From: Lentisphaerota bacterium
GTDB lineage: Bacteria; Verrucomicrobiota; Kiritimatiellia; RFP12; UBA1067
DNA length: 5,868 nt
Assembly: GCA_022839525.1 (NCBI GenBank)
Contig: JALHET010000137.1
Span: 1-5,868 of the forward strand
Direction: 5' to 3'
A model generated the notes under the pieces. That model was not told the origin of the DNA, made no database searches, and saw only the letters and a program-made list of their open reading frames with translations. Both the position numbers and the translations under genes were made by a program. How positions within the stretch are numbered: position 1 is the first letter of the stretch; every line of letters begins with the position of its first letter. Positions 3,951 to 5,868 of this stretch are shown in pieces.

Positions 3951-5868
3951 ATGGATGCTGTATCCGCCTACACTCAAGCCGAAAACCGGTTTCTCTCTTT
4001 GTTCGAAAAAAAGCCTCTGCCCGTTCCCGAAATGCTGACGCTGATTCATACGGCGGGCATGACCGCGACCGCCGCCAAAGCGGAAGAGTGGGCCGCCCTT
4101 CTGATGCAGGAATTGACGGAGGCTGAGGACTTCGACGGATTGTATCTGGTCATCAAAGACCGCGCTGACAACTTGGTTGAGTCGCTGAAGCCCGCCGGCA
4201 TCCGCGACATGCTGAAAAAGGCCAGCAAGAACCGCCTGACAAACGCGCTGATCGACGCCGCGTTCGATGAGGTGCCCCTGCCCGAATCCTTCCGCCGCCT
4301 CGACCTGCTGTCCGCCCTCACGCCCGGGACGCTGGTCATCGATCCCGCATGGGGGCTCGGCACCGTCGAAAAGCTCGACGATTTCTACACGCGCCTGACC
4401 CTTCATTTTGCCGGCAAGCCCGGCCACACGATGACTTTCGCGGCCGCCTGCGAAACGCTGACCCTCGCCCCGCACGACCATCTGCTGACGCTACAGCACA
4501 GCGATCCCGCGGGCACCGAGCGGATGGGTGCCGAACAGCCGGACGAACTGGTGCGCCGCGCGCTAAAAAGTTTCGGCGACATGCCGGTCACCAAGCTTGA
4601 AGACGTGCTCACACGTCACGGTTTCGTCCAGCCCGCCGACTGGAAACGTTTTTGGGACGCTGCCCGCAAGGCGCTCAAGAACGATCCGCTGGTGGTTCTT
4701 CCGGCCAAGCGCACGGAAGCCATCCAACTGAGGACAGAAGCCGAATCCTACGGCGAGAGTTGGTTTGGGAAACTGGCCGTTTCCAAAGACCCGCTCAAAA
4801 TCCTCAAAGCTGTCACCGAGCTGGAGGAGGCCAACATGATCGCCGGTCTCGGCGCCTCCCAGCGGGGTGTGTTGGAAGAACGTCTGGCGTTCGCCGTCAA
4901 AGGCGCGCACAATACCGACGCCGCGCTTTATGCCCGGCTTGCCGTCACCGTCAGCCGCCTCGGTTTCCTGACGCCGCCGGCCGATCAGCTCCGTGCGCAC
5001 CTGTGGGAGAACCACCGCTTCATCCAGGCGTCCGAGACGCTCGCCGTGCGGGATGTGGCGGCACTGACCGCCTTCCTGTTTGCTGAGGGGGGGTATGTGG
5101 CGGAACGGCTGCTCGACACCCTGCCCCAGATGCCGTTCAGCCTGTTGAATGAGGTGCTCAGCGCATTGAAAGACACTCCTGAAGCGGCCGCCGCTTGCCG
5201 TCAGCTTCTTGCGATGCCCAAAGCTCCGCCCACGCTGGTCAACTGGATTTTCCGTTTCCGCAAAGAGATAGACTGGCCTCTGCCGCCCCTGGGCGAATTG
5301 CTGAACCACGTCATCGCGCTCGTCGAAGGCAAGCTCTCCGGAGAGGCGCTGCGCATGCGGAACAGTCTCAAACAGCTTTTCGATCAGGCAACATGGTTCG
5401 ACGGCATTTTCGGGGAGTTGAGCGAACCGGAGCGCGAACGTTTCTTTGAGCGCATTCAAGCCTCGACCGCCTGGGACCCCGCCACCCACCGCTCGCTCCT
5501 CAACCGGATGCTGAAGCTCGACCCTGCCCTGTCCAACCGCAAGAAATCGCCTGCGGAAGACTCCCGTGCTCCCGTCCGCTGGACCTCCTGGCGCTCGCTC
5601 GCCGAACACCAGCTCCAATACAAAAGACTCGTCGAGGTGGAACTGCCCAAAAACAGCCGCGACATCTCCGTGGCCCGGAGCTATGGCGATCTGCGCGAAA
5701 ACTTCGAGTACCAAGCCGCGAAAGATTATCAGCGCCAGCTCTTGCAACGGCAGGCGGAAATGCAGCGGGAGCTCGAACACATCAAAGGAACGGATTTCGC
5801 CGGCTTCCCCTGCGACAAAGTGGGGCCCGGCACAACCGTCGTGCTGCGCCTGCCGGACGGCACATGCC
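3951..5868 (+). CDS. greA: Long GreA/GreB-type transcript cleavage factor (3' end outside window)
   Basis: Gre factors enter the RNA polymerase secondary channel and stimulate cleavage of backtracked transcripts. The frame stays open from ATG 3951 (AAGGA at 3938-3942, 8 bases upstream) to the right edge, 639 codons. Residues 1-120 are mostly helical. Residues 124-172 (starting TPGTLVIDPAWGLGTVEKL) look like a small beta-barrel recalling the RNA polymerase-interacting domain of CarD/TRCF. Residues 180-540 are helix-rich and unrecognised. From about 550 comes the Gre N-terminal coiled coil, with the tip motif SYGDLRENFEYQAAK. Its Asp580 and Glu583 match the two acidic residues that hold the catalytic Mg in E. 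coli GreA (D41, E44). VGPGTTVVLRLPDG at the edge is the start of the Gre C-terminal FKBP-like domain. Ordinary GreA has about 158 residues; the Chlamydia protein, as I recall, is about 715 residues with a similar N-terminal extension. Confidence 0.88.
   Translation, partial: MDAVSAYTQAENRFLSLFEKKPLPVPEMLTLIHTAGMTATAAKAEEWAALLMQELTEAEDFDGLYLVIKDRADNLVESLKPAGIRDMLKKASKNRLTNALIDAAFDEVPLPESFRRLDLLSALTPGTLVIDPAWGLGTVEKLDDFYTRLTLHFAGKPGHTMTFAAACETLTLAPHDHLLTLQHSDPAGTERMGAEQPDELVRRALKSFGDMPVTKLEDVLTRHGFVQPADWKRFWDAARKALKNDPLVVLPAKRTEAIQLRTEAESYGESWFGKLAVSKDPLKILKAVTELEEANMIAGLGASQRGVLEERLAFAVKGAHNTDAALYARLAVTVSRLGFLTPPADQLRAHLWENHRFIQASETLAVRDVAALTAFLFAEGGYVAERLLDTLPQMPFSLLNEVLSALKDTPEAAAACRQLLAMPKAPPTLVNWIFRFRKEIDWPLPPLGELLNHVIALVEGKLSGEALRMRNSLKQLFDQATWFDGIFGELSEPERERFFERIQASTAWDPATHRSLLNRMLKLDPALSNRKKSPAEDSRAPVRWTSWRSLAEHQLQYKRLVEVELPKNSRDISVARSYGDLRENFEYQAAKDYQRQLLQRQAEMQRELEHIKGTDFAGFPCDKVGPGTTVVLRLPDGTC

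Noticed and set aside
4563..5780. Long open frame (405 codons) on the - strand across greA
   Set aside because: It is antisense to a continuous greA frame with clear Gre motifs, and is a codon-bias shadow.

Overview
The window reads as a bacterial chromosome segment with every supportable gene on the + strand. The best guess is a member of the PVC superphylum (Verrucomicrobiota, Kiritimatiellota or Lentisphaerota type). The main reason is the last gene, a GreA-type transcript cleavage factor carrying more than 500 residues ahead of its Gre module, an architecture known from Chlamydiae and, as I recall, from related PVC phyla. The order is inferred from this and from general character only; no rRNA or other phylogenetic marker is present.

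Left third (1-1900) is an accessory region. It starts inside a gene for a secreted-type zinc metalloprotease (HExxH), open at the left edge and ending at 623. Twelve bases later comes a 286-residue exported protein of unknown function (636-1496). Its stop overlaps an ATG that opens only a 13-codon dead end. In another frame there follows a 5'-truncated second copy of the protease C-terminus (1524-1736), which aligns without gaps over 70 residues to the first copy at 36/70 identity. It is followed by the same AAAGGAGA ribosome binding site and a second signal-peptide start (1759-1881) that stops after 40 codons. The simplest reading is a two-gene cassette (protease plus exported partner) that was once repeated in tandem, with the second repeat now gutted by deletions. 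The intact exported partner has a strand pattern reminiscent of NTR/OB-fold domains (the TIMP fold), so a protease-inhibitor or protease-chaperone pairing is a testable speculation.

Middle (1980-3800) is a housekeeping pair: galE (UDP-glucose 4-epimerase) and, four bases downstream, a family 4 iron-sulfur uracil-DNA glycosylase whose ribosome binding site lies over the end of galE. They look co-transcribed, although their functions are unrelated.

The gap at 3801-3950 holds an unusual degenerate 7-base tandem array that folds back on an inverted copy and may act as a transcription terminator, then a candidate extended -10 promoter. The promoter would serve the last gene (3951 to the right edge, incomplete), the long GreA. 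No tRNA, rRNA, CRISPR, insertion sequence or origin was seen.
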